A stretch of 64,000 bases of DNA from Microtetraspora niveoalba (GCF_001570405.1 NZ_BBYM01000032.1:53188-117187); one strand, 5' to 3'. Positions 17,420 to 26,296 are shown, numbered from the stretch's first letter. The notes: generated by a model not told the origin, from the sequence alone. Program-made: numbers and translations.

Positions 17420-18774
17420 CGGTGGATCTCCTGGCCCTGGCGCTCCCGGCCTGCCGGATCGTCGGGTGGGAGCTTGGCCGACCACTCGATGAACGAGGCG
17501 GTCTGACTCTCGGTGTTCACGCCGCGCAGGCGGTCGAGGATGCGCTGGGCCCGCCAGGCGTTCAGGCTCAGGTTCGGGTCCGCGAGGCCGCGCTGCTGCC
17601 GCGCGCCGTTCTGTACGAAGATGTTGCGGTCCTGCGGGCCGTCCCACACGACCGCGAAGTTGTCGTCGATCCGATACTCGTCGCCCTCACGCTCCAGGCG
17701 GTGCGCGATCGGGGCGAGGAAGTCCATCCGCGCCGGACGGAAACCGGTCGCCCAGACGATGACGTCGACGTCGATGTGCTCGGTGACGTGGCGGAGGTCG
17801 TTGTGAGCGATCGCCAGATCCCATCCGCCGCCGTCGTCTCCGGTCACGTGCAGCACCTCCCGGTTGGGGTAGAGCGCGAACAGGTCGACCGCGCCGTCGA
17901 CGAACCGATGCACGTACGCGCGCTGGTAGATCTCGCGCAGCGTCCCCTCGGAGATGCCGTCGCTGGTCAGGATGTGGCGCTGGTTGAACGCCTCGCGGAC
18001 GGAACGCTCCAGCCGGGAGAAGTAGTCGGAGAACGACGGCGTGTAGTAGTCGTTGGTGAACGGCGAGTCGTCGATGGGCAGGAAGTTCGGCCGGCGCGAG
18101 ATCCACACGACGCGGCGCGGCAACTGGCGCTTGGGGCGTGAGATGAGGTTGAGGAACGCCTCCGCGCCGGACTGTCCGCCGCCGACCACGGCGACCCGCT
18201 TACCGCCGAGGTCGCCCGCCTTGCCGATGAACTCGCTGACGTGGAACTGGTCGCCGCCCACAGCGTCGCGGGCGTGCGTGGGCAGCCAGGGCTCCGTGCC
18301 GACGCCGAGCACGACGTTCTCGGCGCGCAGGGTGTTGCGGGTGGTCCTGATGTGGAACAGCCCGTCGAAGTCGATCGACAGCACCTCTTCGCCGAAAACC
18401 ACGTTGTGGTTCATGCGGCTGGCCCACTCCAAGTAGTTACGGAACTCCTGACGGGGGACCGAGTCGAACTGGGCGTTGATGAAGTGGTACAGCCGACCGT
18501 GGGCACGCAGATACGACAGGAACGAGAACGCGTTCGTCGGATCGGTGAGGGTCACCAGATCCTTGAGAGTCGATACTTGTAGTGCGGCGTCCTCGAGCTG
18601 CTGGCCGTCATGCCACCCGAAACAGGGCCGCTTTTCTATGAAGCGATTCGTCACTTCGGGGTGCCCGTACAACAGCGAGGCGAGACTCAGGTTCGCCGGT
18701 CCCACACCCACGCCGATACAACGAAAATAGTCGCCGCCAGGAACAGGTGCCTTTTCTTGCACGATCGGAATCAC
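17416..18774 (-). CDS. L-lysine N6-monooxygenase (NADPH, FAD)
   Basis: A 452-residue flavin monooxygenase of the siderophore lysine/ornithine hydroxylase family. It shows GVGVGPANLSLA (FAD), VAVVGGGQSGAE (NADPH) and the ATGFRP motif. It is the first gene of the minus-strand operon. The GTG at 18774 is used; a second GTG at 18762 is an alternative with slightly better spacing from GGAAAGG. No siderophore synthetase (IucA/C) or uptake gene is nearby, whereas the two other hydrazine-forming genes follow directly. N6-hydroxylation of lysine as the first step of N-N bond formation is therefore better supported than siderophore synthesis. Confidence 0.93.
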   Translation of the reverse strand: MIPIVQEKAPVPGGDYFRCIGVGVGPANLSLASLLYGHPEVTNRFIEKRPCFGWHDGQQLEDAALQVSTLKDLVTLTDPTNAFSFLSYLRAHGRLYHFINAQFDSVPRQEFRNYLEWASRMNHNVVFGEEVLSIDFDGLFHIRTTRNTLRAENVVLGVGTEPWLPTHARDAVGGDQFHVSEFIGKAGDLGGKRVAVVGGGQSGAEAFLNLISRPKRQLPRRVVWISRRPNFLPIDDSPFTNDYYTPSFSDYFSRLERSVREAFNQRHILTSDGISEGTLREIYQRAYVHRFVDGAVDLFALYPNREVLHVTGDDGGGWDLAIAHNDLRHVTEHIDVDVIVWATGFRPARMDFLAPIAHRLEREGDEYRIDDNFAVVWDGPQDRNIFVQNGARQQRGLADPNLSLNAWRAQRILDRLRGVNTESQTASFIEWSAKLPPDDPAGRERQGQEIHR

Positions 18775-19766
18775 CTTTCCGATATGTTTTCCCCAGCCCG
18801 CGCCGTCCGGTTTTCGCGCATCATTGATCGCGTTTTACCGAGGCGTGACGAAACCCCCTCCTCGTCGGTCCCAAGCCCCTTTGGATGGCATTGATCATGC
18901 GAAACCCCTGGTCAGGGGAATTGCAGAGAAAAACTTCGTCACCCGAACGTCTGGTCATCTGAGTCGACCAACCGTGACGAGGATCACCATAATCATGACG
19001 CGCCAGAGCTGTCAATAACAGAAAAACCGAGCCCAATAACGTTACGCGGCGCAGTTTCTTTCGTTTCCGTCAAGACGATTCGCGACTCCGTCATCGCCCG
19101 ATGACGTCATGTGTTCGCCGCGGCGAACAATCATCGGCGACCGACGGGGGCGAGCCCGGTGAGCAGGCGGCCAAGAGGTCTCGAAGGCGGCCGCCACGTG
19201 CCCGCAGGAGAGCCGCGACCGCGGCCGCCGGCGACTCCTCCCCGGCCGGCGCGGGCGCGGACCGGGAGATTTCGACTGCGGTTTTCCGGACTTCCGGGCC
19301 TGGACATTATCAATGGTAATTACACAGAGTGCATGTTTACCTGTCAGTAGCGCCGGACCGTTCCAGATTACGGATTCGCGTCAGGCCGGTTTCGGCCATC
19401 GCCGATACTCCCAGCCTATCATCCGACATCCGACATTATCCGTTTTGTACTGATTCGAGGTAACGCACAGTGGGGCCTACCCGCACGCTTGAACGGAGGC
19501 AGTGATTTGATCACTGTCACCGAGGATGAGTTTCCGCTGAAATCTGATCTCGCCGAAAACTCGGGAAGGTCGATCCGAATCCAGATCAACGTGCGGCATT
19601 CCCGTTTCCTGGACCCGGGCGTCGGCCTGGGCGCTCCCGGAGCAGGCCGCGACTCTTCCCGAACTCGACACTCGTGCACCTTTCGCGCCAATGGGAGTAT
19701 GGGCGGATGTCCTCAGCCTGGATGCACCGCGCGGAATCTGACTTGATTGCCGTGAAATGAGAGGAG
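18775..19766. other. Gene-free, lower-GC spacer
   Basis: Nearly 1 kb without a convincing gene. Its GC content is clearly below that of its neighbours, especially at 18730-19080 and 19290-19600. Short open frames here have no codon bias or recognisable domains. It holds the candidate promoter and palindrome listed separately, and marks the edge of cluster A against the IS-rich region. Confidence 0.6.
18986..19015 (-). promoter_or_regulatory. Candidate vegetative promoter for the hydrazine operon
   Basis: On the minus strand TTGACA (19015-19010) is followed, 18 bases on, by TATGGT (18991-18986), close to the -35/-10 consensus. Transcription would start near 18978, leaving a leader of about 200 bases before GTG 18774. 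A palindrome CCCCTG-gt-CAGGGG (18905-18918) sits in that leader and could be an operator. No other gene lies between. Confidence 0.5.
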
Positions 19767-20592
19767 GTGCCCTCCGACCCCGCGCACACGCCGCTACTGC
19801 CCGCAGCCGGCACGGTCGCCTTCCTGGATGTGGACTCGATGCAGAAACGCACCTACGGATACGCCAAGCAAGGCGCCGGATTCGGGCACACGAAGATCCA
19901 GGGCAAGAGTGTGCTGGTGCGCGGGTTGAACGTGCTGGCCTCGACCCTGTCGATCCCAAGATCAAGACCGCGATCGCCGCCATCGACGATGACGCCTGGA
20001 CGGCGATCGAGTATCCGAACGCGATCTTCGATGAGCAGGCCGGCTGCTGGGTGTCCGATGCTGAGATCGCCGAGACCCGCTATACGGCGTTCGCGTCGAA
20101 GAAGGGTCAGGCGGTCGCGGCACGGCTGATCGCGCGCCGGGTCAAGCGGCTCAACCCCAAGGCCGCGAGCGGCCAGGACGAACTGTTCAGCGTGTACCGG
20201 TATCACGCGGTCTTCAGCGACAGCCCGTTCCACCTGGCCCAGGCCGAAGAACAGCATCGTGACCACGCGATCGTGGAGCAGGTCTTCGCCGACCTGGGCT
20301 GCGGCCCGCTCGCGCATCTTCCCTCGGGTGACTTCGCCGCGAACGCCGCGTGGCTGACCTGCGCGGCGATCACCCACAACCTGCTGCGCGCGACCGGCTG
20401 CCTGGCCGGTCCCGTCCATGCCAAGGCACGGGTGCCACACTCCGCCGCCGGTTGGTCGCTGTCCCCGCCCGCCTGGCCCGGCACGGACGTGGTCACCTCA
20501 CCCTCCACCTACCGCAGCATTGGCGCTGGCAGCAGGCGTGGATGAACGTCTTCGACGCCGTCCATGACCCACCGCCCGCGCAAGCGGTCTGA
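19767..20592 (+). pseudogene. IS1380-family transposase remnant
   Basis: Three frames together match an IS1380-type transposase. The first (from about 19767) has the FLDVDSMQKRTYGYAKQG and HTKIQGKSVLVRGLN segments. It breaks near 19960, where a central part is missing. A second frame then carries DPKIKTAIAAI, YTAFASKKGQAV and EEQHRDHAIVEQVFADL to about 20430. The third ends with GRGHLTLHLPQHW and stops at 20592. Both frameshifts and the internal deletion show that it is inactive. I saw no clear terminal inverted repeats. It is one of three unrelated IS scars between the two clusters. Confidence 0.85.
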
Positions 20593-20795
20593 CCAGCCCT
20601 GAACACTCTCGGTCACCGCCCGCACCACCGCGACCCCAAGGGTCACCCGCGCCGCCGGCGCATGAACCCCCACCCCGAGCCTTTGGACACGTGGACAAGC
20701 TGCGATCCGCGCGCACCCCGCACGCCCGGTAACAGCGCTTCACCTGCCGAAACGGCCCTCGCGACCGAATCGGACCAGGAATCGATCACAAGAAA

Positions 20796-20951
20796 TCACG
20801 CGGTGCATTCAGGCTCAGCGGTGCCGATGCCGAGCTTGGTCGCGACCGCGTTGATCGTGGCCCACTCGGCCGGGTAGTCCGGCCGCACCTGGGCGACCAT
20901 CCGCACCGCTCGGCGGCGCAGTTCGGTGGCGTAGGGAGACTTGCCTGGCAT
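20796..20951 (-). pseudogene. IS3-family transposase OrfA fragment
   Basis: From ATG 20951 the first 46 or so residues (MPGKSPYATELRRRAVRM onward) match the helix-turn-helix start of an IS3-type OrfA. The match ends near 20812 and a stop follows at 20796. Upstream, TGAATCGCCCCG (minus strand, 21002-20991) resembles the outer end of such elements. Only this IS end remains; OrfB and the other terminus are absent. Confidence 0.75.
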
Positions 20952-21065
20952 GGACTCGATCCTCTGGAGAGATCCAGTCTCCACCGAACCCGGGGCGATT
21001 CAAGGTGCCCCCCAGTGCAGGTGATCCAGCTCAGGATGGCACGGCAAGCCGATGGAGTTTCGGGT

Positions 21066-21500
21066 TCAGTCCCGCAGAGTGGCGATGGCCTTCTCGATGC
21101 GCCGCCGGCGTGTTTCGGGCTTCTTCGCGCTCTCGATGGCGCGCACGTGTTCACGCTTACGGCTGTCGGTGAGATCGTCGTAAGCGGCGCGGGCGGCCGG
21201 GTCGTCGTCGAGGGCTCGGGCGAAGTCCACGGGTTCGACGACGACGCGCGGCTCGGTGTCGAGTTCCAGCTCGACCTCGACCTCCTCGCCTGTCGCGACA
21301 CCGGCGGCCTGCCGGTTGGCGTTGCTGAGGCCGAGCAGATGACGGCCGCGCAAGATGGCGACGCGGCTCTTCCAGCGATGCCCGTTGACGGTGATCGTCA
21401 CCGGCGGTCGCGCGCCCCCGCCGAGCGCCTCGACCACCTCGGGCGGAACTTCCAATCCCCGCATGGGCCCGGGAGGCTCCACGATGGTGCGAAACTTCAC
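21066..21500 (-). CDS. DUF1905 / YdeI-OmpD-associated family protein
   Basis: A 144-residue protein starting at GTG 21500 behind GAGGAG. The N-terminal half (MKFRTIVEP, TITVNGHRWKSRV) is a DUF1905 beta domain, and the C-terminal half (ALDDDPAARAAYDDLTDSRKREHVRAIESAKKPETRRRRIEKAI) is the YdeI/OmpD-associated helical domain. The molecular role is not established for the family. It lies 11 bases downstream of the VOC-family gene on the same strand and is probably co-transcribed. It has no evident link to either biosynthetic cluster. Confidence 0.88.
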   Translation of the reverse strand: MKFRTIVEPPGPMRGLEVPPEVVEALGGGARPPVTITVNGHRWKSRVAILRGRHLLGLSNANRQAAGVATGEEVEVELELDTEPRVVVEPVDFARALDDDPAARAAYDDLTDSRKREHVRAIESAKKPETRRRRIEKAIATLRD

Positions 21501-21511
21501 AACGTGCTCCT

Positions 21512-21925
21512 CTACTCCGCGTAGGGCTGGTCCTTGGCCTGCTCGCTGTAGCCGAGACTCCAGATGTAGCCGTCCGGGTCGGCGAACGTGCCGCCGTACC
21601 CGCCCCACGGCAGGGCGCCGGCGGGCTTGAGGATCGTGGCGCCGGCCTTCTCCGCCTCCGCCATCACCTCGTCCACCCGCGCCTCACTCCGTACGACGTA
21701 GGTGAGCACCAGCCCGCTGAAGCCGCTGCCCTCCGGGCTCGTGCCCGCGAGGCCGGCCAGACCCTCGCGGCCGTAGAAGCCGACGGGCGAGGCGCCGTCC
21801 GACTCGAAGAACACCGAGATGCCGTAGTCCTGCTTGACCTTCCAGCCGAGCCCCTCGGTGTAGAACTGCTTGGCCCGGTCCATGTCCCGGACGCCAAGAA
21901 GGATCGAGCTGACGTGTGCCTTCAT
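21512..21925 (-). CDS. VOC (glyoxalase/bleomycin-resistance) family protein
   Basis: A 137-residue single VOC unit with two beta-alpha-beta-beta-beta halves: VSSILLGVRDMDRAKQFYTEGLGW at the N-terminus and GGTFADPDGYIWSLGY at the C-terminus, where the metal-ligand region lies. The family includes glyoxalases, dioxygenases and antibiotic-binding proteins; the conserved set seen here does not decide among them. ATG 21925 begins the two-gene unit with the DUF1905 gene. It lies outside the clusters, so it is more likely a general small-molecule enzyme than a dedicated resistance protein. Confidence 0.9.
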   Translation of the reverse strand: MKAHVSSILLGVRDMDRAKQFYTEGLGWKVKQDYGISVFFESDGASPVGFYGREGLAGLAGTSPEGSGFSGLVLTYVVRSEARVDEVMAEAEKAGATILKPAGALPWGGYGGTFADPDGYIWSLGYSEQAKDQPYAE

Positions 21926-22062
21926 GTCTTACTCCTTATGTATGGAAGGTTGTGCGGTGCAGGGTGATCATGTGCCCGGACGCCACGCGGGCACGGGTGT
22001 GCGCCGCTGAAACCGGTCGCGAGCGCGATGCTCACCACTCCTCGCCCTGCCTGAGGACGGTC

Positions 22063-22524
22063 CTAGCCCCATCTCTGGCCGGCCGGCTCCTTGATGGTGG
22101 CGTTGAGGCGGTTGAAGAGGTTGGTGATGCCGATGCTCATGAGGAGGCCGGAGATCTCCGCCTCGGAGAAGTGATCGGCGATCTCGTCCCAGAGGGTGTC
22201 GGGGACGGCCTCGCCGGAGCGATCGGCGACCCGGGTGACGTGCTCGGCCAAGGACAGGGCGGCCCGCTCGGCGCTGGAGAAGTACGGGGCCTCTTGCCAG
22301 GCGGCCACGGCCGCGATCTTGTCCTCGTCGGCGCCGGTCTTCCGCATACTCTTGGCGTGGCTGACCACGCAGGCGCTGCAGCCGTTGATCTGGCTCGTGC
22401 GCAGGCCGACGATCTCCTGCAGTTCCTGGGAGATCCCGCTGCTGTTGATGCCCTTGAAGATCGCCTGAATGCCGGTCATGACATCGGGGAGGACGTAGGC
22501 CGGGTTCTTCATGCGAGCTTCCAT
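22063..22524 (-). CDS. AhpD-like / carboxymuconolactone decarboxylase family protein
   Basis: A 153-residue protein with the AhpD-type redox motif NGCSACVVSHAKSM (CxxCxxxH) inside an all-helical CMD domain. Such proteins act as alkylhydroperoxidase-like thiol reductants. Start ATG 22524 follows GAGGAAG; an in-frame ATG at 22512 is an alternative. The same reading frame continues upstream without a stop into the 3' part of the broken hemerythrin gene, so decay there may have altered its expression. Oxidative-stress defence is the likely role. Confidence 0.9.
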   Translation of the reverse strand: MEARMKNPAYVLPDVMTGIQAIFKGINSSGISQELQEIVGLRTSQINGCSACVVSHAKSMRKTGADEDKIAAVAAWQEAPYFSSAERAALSLAEHVTRVADRSGEAVPDTLWDEIADHFSEAEISGLLMSIGITNLFNRLNATIKEPAGQRWG

Positions 22525-22619
22525 CGTTCTTCCTCTTTCTCGTCGTTCCTGCTGGGGTCTGGTCTGAGGTATGAGACGGATGTGCGAGGTTCGTCGGCGG
22601 GCCGCGCCAGGGCTAGGTA

Positions 22620-23210
22620 GGCGGGTCGCCACTGTCTGGTAGGCCCGGCATGTCGGTTCGGGGAGTGGAACGAGGATCGTGGTGATGACCTGCTCGCTCG
22701 CACGATCCAGGAGCCACGACAGGATCCGGGACACATCGCCGCCGATCCACTGGGTGTGGATCTGCCCGAAGTGTGCCCACTGCTCTTGGGTCATGACTGC
22801 CTGGCAGCGTCTGGTCCTCCTCGTGTCTGAGGTGGCCAGTGAGACCGGGAACCAGGCAGTCGGTAAGGTCGCCGAGCCGGTCCATGCCACTCTCGGAGTG
22901 GGCCAGTGCCGCGCCGATCGCCTCGATGACCTGGTTGATGGCGGCGTGCTCGGGCTCCGTCGCCTCCGGCAGCGTCAGGTCGGCGGGCCTGTCGGCCAGG
23001 GCCTGACCTGGCACGGGCCACAGAGCGTGGTCCTCGGCGGTGTGGCCGGACATGCAGGGATGTCTTGAACAGGTCCCAGCCGGCCGCGGTGCGCGGGATG
23101 GCGCGGGGGGCGCCGTCGACCCGAGCGGTGACCCTGGCTAGGTACTCGGCCTCGCGACGCAGCGCGTCATGCATCGCATACATCGTCGTCGGGTCGAGCG
23201 TCGTGCTCAC
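22620..23210 (-). pseudogene. Hemerythrin HHE-domain gene broken by two frameshifts
   Basis: Three minus-strand frames join into one hemerythrin-like protein. From ATG 23210 the first frame reads MSTTLDPTTMYAMHDALRR up to about 23055. The second frame carries HTAEDHALWPV, EHAAINQVIEAIG and HLRHEEDQTLP, with the His/Glu metal ligands. The third takes over near 22800 with MTQEQWAHFGQIHTQW. All three parts keep their similarity, so the frameshifts look recent, or they are sequencing errors. If real, the oxygen/iron-binding protein is not made in full length. Confidence 0.75.
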
Positions 23211-23357
23211 GGCCTTCTCCTTCGAGCGGTCAGCTGCGGCGCCGCCCTCGCGCGTGGTTGTGGACGTCTCCTACCTTGGAGCGGTCGCACGTCTGCATCA
23301 ACGCGAGATTCCGTATGATTCGATAACGTGGAACTTATGAGGCAAATGAGGACTTAA

Positions 23358-24248
23358 GTGGAGATCCGGGATATCGAGATCTTCCTGACTCTGGCCGAGG
23401 AGTTGCACTTCGGCCGTACCGCCACCCGGCTCCACGTGTCCCAGGCCCGGGTCAGCCAGGCCATCAGCCAGCAGGAACGCCGCATCGGCAGCCCCTTGTT
23501 CGACCGCTCCAACCGCCGCCAGGTCCGCCTGACCCCGGTCGGACGGCAGTTGCGCGACGACCTGCGAACGGTCTACTCAGGGCTGCAGGAAAGCCTCGAA
23601 CGCGCCCGGATGGCCTCCCGAGGCATCACAGCGCGCCTGCGCGTGGGCATGCTGCCCTTCAACGTGCACGACTTCCACCCGTACTGGCAGGCATTCCGCG
23701 CGCGGCACCCGCAATGGGAACTTCAGCTGCGCCGCGCCCCCTTCATCGACCCGTTCGCCGCCCTCCGCGACGGTGAGACGGACGTCCTGATCGCCTGGCT
23801 GCCCGTGGAGGAACCCGACCTGACCGTAGGCCCGTCGCTGCTCACCGACCGCCGGGTGCTCGCCGTCTCCGCCACCCACGGACCGGCCGGATGGTCCTCG
23901 ATTCCGCTGGAGGCGCTCGGTGACTTCCGGCACGCCACCGCAACCGACATGCCGGACTACTGGCAGGACAGCTACCTGCCCTTCCACACCCCGCGCGGGC
24001 AGACGATCGAACGCGTCGCCCCCATCACCAGCACCGACGAACTGATCGATCTCGTCGGCACCGGCGAGATCGTCCACACCTTTCCCGCCCACGTCACCCG
24101 GTATTGGTCGATGCCCCACCTCCGCTGGCTGCCCATCCCCGACATGCCGCCCCTGACGTACGCCCCGGTGTGGCGGACCGACACCGAGAACGACCTTGTC
24201 CGCGCCCTCGCCCAGACCGTCCACGACCTGGGCGCCACCACCGGATGA
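23358..24248 (+). CDS. LysR-family transcriptional regulator
   Basis: A 296-residue LysR protein. The N-terminal winged helix-turn-helix is clear (ELHFGRTATRLHVSQARVSQ), followed by the usual substrate-binding domain. GTG 23358 is preceded by GAGGA at good spacing. It is divergent from the broken hemerythrin/AhpD unit; the 147-base gap between them probably holds both promoters, and LysR proteins often regulate the divergent neighbour. Its effector is unknown and a link to the biosynthetic clusters is not supported. Confidence 0.93.
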   Translation: MEIRDIEIFLTLAEELHFGRTATRLHVSQARVSQAISQQERRIGSPLFDRSNRRQVRLTPVGRQLRDDLRTVYSGLQESLERARMASRGITARLRVGMLPFNVHDFHPYWQAFRARHPQWELQLRRAPFIDPFAALRDGETDVLIAWLPVEEPDLTVGPSLLTDRRVLAVSATHGPAGWSSIPLEALGDFRHATATDMPDYWQDSYLPFHTPRGQTIERVAPITSTDELIDLVGTGEIVHTFPAHVTRYWSMPHLRWLPIPDMPPLTYAPVWRTDTENDLVRALAQTVHDLGATTG

Positions 24249-24770
24249 GCCACGCCCGCAACCGCGAGTTCGCCGAGACACCCTGGTCAGCCCTCTATCA
24301 GCGCTGAGGGCTGGGTCCCTGCAGGGGGTGGCTGCCGGCCTTCGATGGCGAGCCGCGAACCAACGTCGCGCTGGATGAGGTCCTGGTCGCGGGTCCTCCC
24401 GTGGCAGCACCGACCGCGCTTCGTCGGTCAGCGCGGTCAGGGCAGAGGCATCGTTCATGGGTGCATCCTTCGGAGTGAACTGACATTCCGCAGATGCGGC
24501 GATGACGCGCTGACCAGGTGAGGCAGGGGCGATAGGTTGGTCTTTGTCTCACAGGGTCAGCGCACGGTAGCAGGACATACGGCACCGGCCGTCATGTCCT
24601 TGTCGGTGAGCATGTTGCGAACATCGCCATGTGTCAGGGCGTCGGGCCAGACTCCCCGTCGCCGTAATGGCGGCCGATCAGCTGTACGAGGTCGGCCAAG
24701 AACGCCGGCGTTCCGGAGTCGGGCCCGAACTGGAGGCCGTAGCCCAAGGCACCATCGCGGAGGGCGGCGG
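24249..24770. other. Gene-poor stretch, probably decayed
   Basis: Only short, weakly biased frames on both strands, none with a domain I recognise. A 37-codon frame (24668-24781) starting MAADQLYEVGQ ends inside the next small gene. It may be debris of a former gene. Confidence 0.4.
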
Positions 24771-25028
24771 ATGGGCCTGAGGGTCATCGCCGGCTGGGTG
24801 CCGATCTCGACATGGTGGTCGGTGATGTTCCTCGGAATGACCCCGCGCGAGGCGCACACCGTCGGCGAGTCGGTTGCCGTTGCCTGGAGCGGCGCCGCCA
24901 TCGCCGCCGACGGCACTCCGGTCAATTGGTCCGATATCAACATCGACGACCTGGACCAAGATGGGCCCATCCGCGAGGCCGGGGCCTACTTCAACCGAGC
25001 GATCTTCCAAGCGCAACTGGAGAAGTAA
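24771..25028 (+). CDS. Small protein of unknown function, possibly a gene fragment
   Basis: From ATG 24771, behind GGAGGGCGG, an 85-residue frame ends at 25028 with IREAGAYFNRAIFQAQLEK. I do not recognise the family. It has a hydrophobic start (LRVIAGWVPISTWWSVMFLG) and an acidic middle (DINIDDLDQDGP). It lies between decayed sequences and just before an IS21 remnant, so it may be the surviving 3' end of a longer gene. Confidence 0.3.
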   Translation: MGLRVIAGWVPISTWWSVMFLGMTPREAHTVGESVAVAWSGAAIAADGTPVNWSDINIDDLDQDGPIREAGAYFNRAIFQAQLEK

Positions 25029-25083
25029 CGCCCTGCGGAGGTGGTCAGGCCGGTCGGCGACTCGTAGTGAAGACGGAGAGGAA

Positions 25084-25320
25084 ATGAAGATTCTGACCGC
25101 CTTCGATCTGACCGGCAGTTACCGCAGAGCCGCGGCCCTGGCCGGCTGCGATCAGCATACCGTGCCCCGCTACGTCGGCTTCGCCCGGCGCACGGGAAGA
25201 TCGGCGCCGACCAGGTACACAGGCGCCTGGTCGTGTTCGTGTTCACCGGCACCGATCGGACCACCCAGCGTGCGGTGTCCGCCGAAGAGACGTTCAGTCG
25301 ACGGATTACCTGGAAGGCCG
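25084..25320 (+). pseudogene. IS21-type transposase (IstA-like) N-terminal remnant
   Basis: From ATG 25084 the frame MKILTAFDLTGSYRRAAALAGCDQHT matches the N-terminal helix-turn-helix of IstA-like transposases. Near 25190 the match moves to another frame (GKIGADQVHRRLVVFVFTGTDRTTQRAV) and is lost by about 25320. The catalytic core and IstB are absent, so this is a non-functional stub. Confidence 0.7.
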
Positions 25321-25632
25321 GCCCGGGCCGCCTCTGGGGCGCAACCGTTCCAGGAGGCGCCAGTGCTCCATCACCGCTTCTCTTCCCTTGGCGGTCAGCT
25401 GGATCCAGGTCTCAGTCCGCTTGCCGGCAAGTTCCTTGCGCACCTGGACGATCCCGCCGTTCTCGAGCTTGGTCAGATGGGAGGAGAGATTGCCCGGCGA
25501 CAGGCCCGTGACACGCTGCAGGTAGAGGAAATCGGCCTCCCCGCAGGATTCCAGGGCGGCGGTGATGGCCAGCCTGGCAGGTTCATGGACGAGCTTGTCC
25601 AGGTTGGCCAACTCCTGAAAGGGCTCACTCAC
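25306..25632 (-). CDS. Winged-helix transcriptional regulator (MarR/HTH_34 type)
   Basis: A 108-residue protein made of one winged-helix domain: LDKLVHEPARLAITAALES, then the recognition helix LSPGNLSSHLTKLENGGIV and a basic wing (KELAGKRTETWIQLT). Proteins of this small type often repress an adjacent membrane-protein gene. Here ATG 25632 overlaps the end of the membrane-protein gene by eight bases. The strong palindrome at 26258-26296, in front of that pair, is a natural candidate operator for it. The ligand is unknown. Confidence 0.9.
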   Translation of the reverse strand: MSEPFQELANLDKLVHEPARLAITAALESCGEADFLYLQRVTGLSPGNLSSHLTKLENGGIVQVRKELAGKRTETWIQLTAKGREAVMEHWRLLERLRPRGGPGRPSR

Positions 25633-26245
25633 CGGACTCGTTCCCGCCTAGCACTCGCCTGAGCAGCAGGTGGCTCCACACCCCCAGCAGAACGGCAGCG
25701 CCACAGCACACTCCCAGCAAGATCGACAAATCGGACAGGGGATGGCCGACACCCTGGAAAGGGAGCAACCCACCCACGATGAGGGCGACGCCCGTCAGGA
25801 GGAACGGAGGTGCGAGCGGACGCAGCCGCCGGCCCGCCATCAGTACTCCCGCCCCCACGGCTACCGCCTCCGGGCTGAACGGCAAGGCGGGCGTGAACTT
25901 GTGCAGGACGGCGACCGCGGCAAACACCACGCCCGTGGTCACCAAGGCCGAGCGCCCCTGCTCCCGTTGAGCCCGGACCGCACCGTACCTGCGCCGGTAA
26001 TAACCGCTCAGCACAGGTATGGCGGCGAGTGCCGCCATCAGCCCCGCCGTGGCCATGCCCCACCAGATCACCGCATCGCCTTGGCTGCCGGAGCGGGGGT
26101 CCACTACGAACAGAACGCCGAGGACCGTCAGCAAGGGCAGGACGACGAGTCCTTGGAGCATCTCGTAATGCGCAGTGACGAAGCGGACTCGTTCCAGATC
26201 GGGCATGGAGTGGCTTTGCACGCGTGCCTCCGTTCTCGACGACAT
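25625..26245 (-). CDS. Multi-pass membrane protein of unknown function
   Basis: A 206-residue protein with about five hydrophobic segments after a polar N-terminus, for example LVVLPLLTVLGVLFVV, WWGMATAGLMAALAAIPVL, ALVTTGVVFAAVAVL and LLGVCCGAAVLLGVW. No transporter motif is recognised. ATG 26245 is used; an ATG 39 bases further in (MPDLERVRF) is an alternative. It is co-transcribed with the winged-helix regulator, which it overlaps. Such membrane protein plus regulator pairs are common in actinomycetes, but the function is unknown. Confidence 0.85.
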   Translation of the reverse strand: MSSRTEARVQSHSMPDLERVRFVTAHYEMLQGLVVLPLLTVLGVLFVVDPRSGSQGDAVIWWGMATAGLMAALAAIPVLSGYYRRRYGAVRAQREQGRSALVTTGVVFAAVAVLHKFTPALPFSPEAVAVGAGVLMAGRRLRPLAPPFLLTGVALIVGGLLPFQGVGHPLSDLSILLGVCCGAAVLLGVWSHLLLRRVLGGNESGE

Positions 26246-26257
26246 CGACCTCCACGG

Positions 26258-26296
26258 TAACGCAGAGCGCTTTGCGGCGCAAAGCGCTCTGCGTTA
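26258..26296. promoter_or_regulatory. Perfect 18-bp inverted repeat, candidate operator
   Basis: Two 18-base arms (26258-26275 and 26279-26296), perfect inverted copies separated by ggc; each arm contains GCAGAGCGCTTTGC. It ends 13 bases before ATG 26245. Its position fits an operator or promoter-overlapping site for the winged-helix regulator. It has no T-tract, so a terminator is less likely. Confidence 0.6.

Noticed and set aside
17416..18774. Siderophore (hydroxamate) cluster
   Set aside because: The hydroxylase alone is suggestive, but no IucA/C synthetase, hydroxamate acyltransferase or uptake genes are present and the other two hydrazine genes follow.
24298..24585. Small minus-strand gene after LysR
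   Set aside because: Cys/Arg-rich translation without domain or ribosome site; looks like chance.
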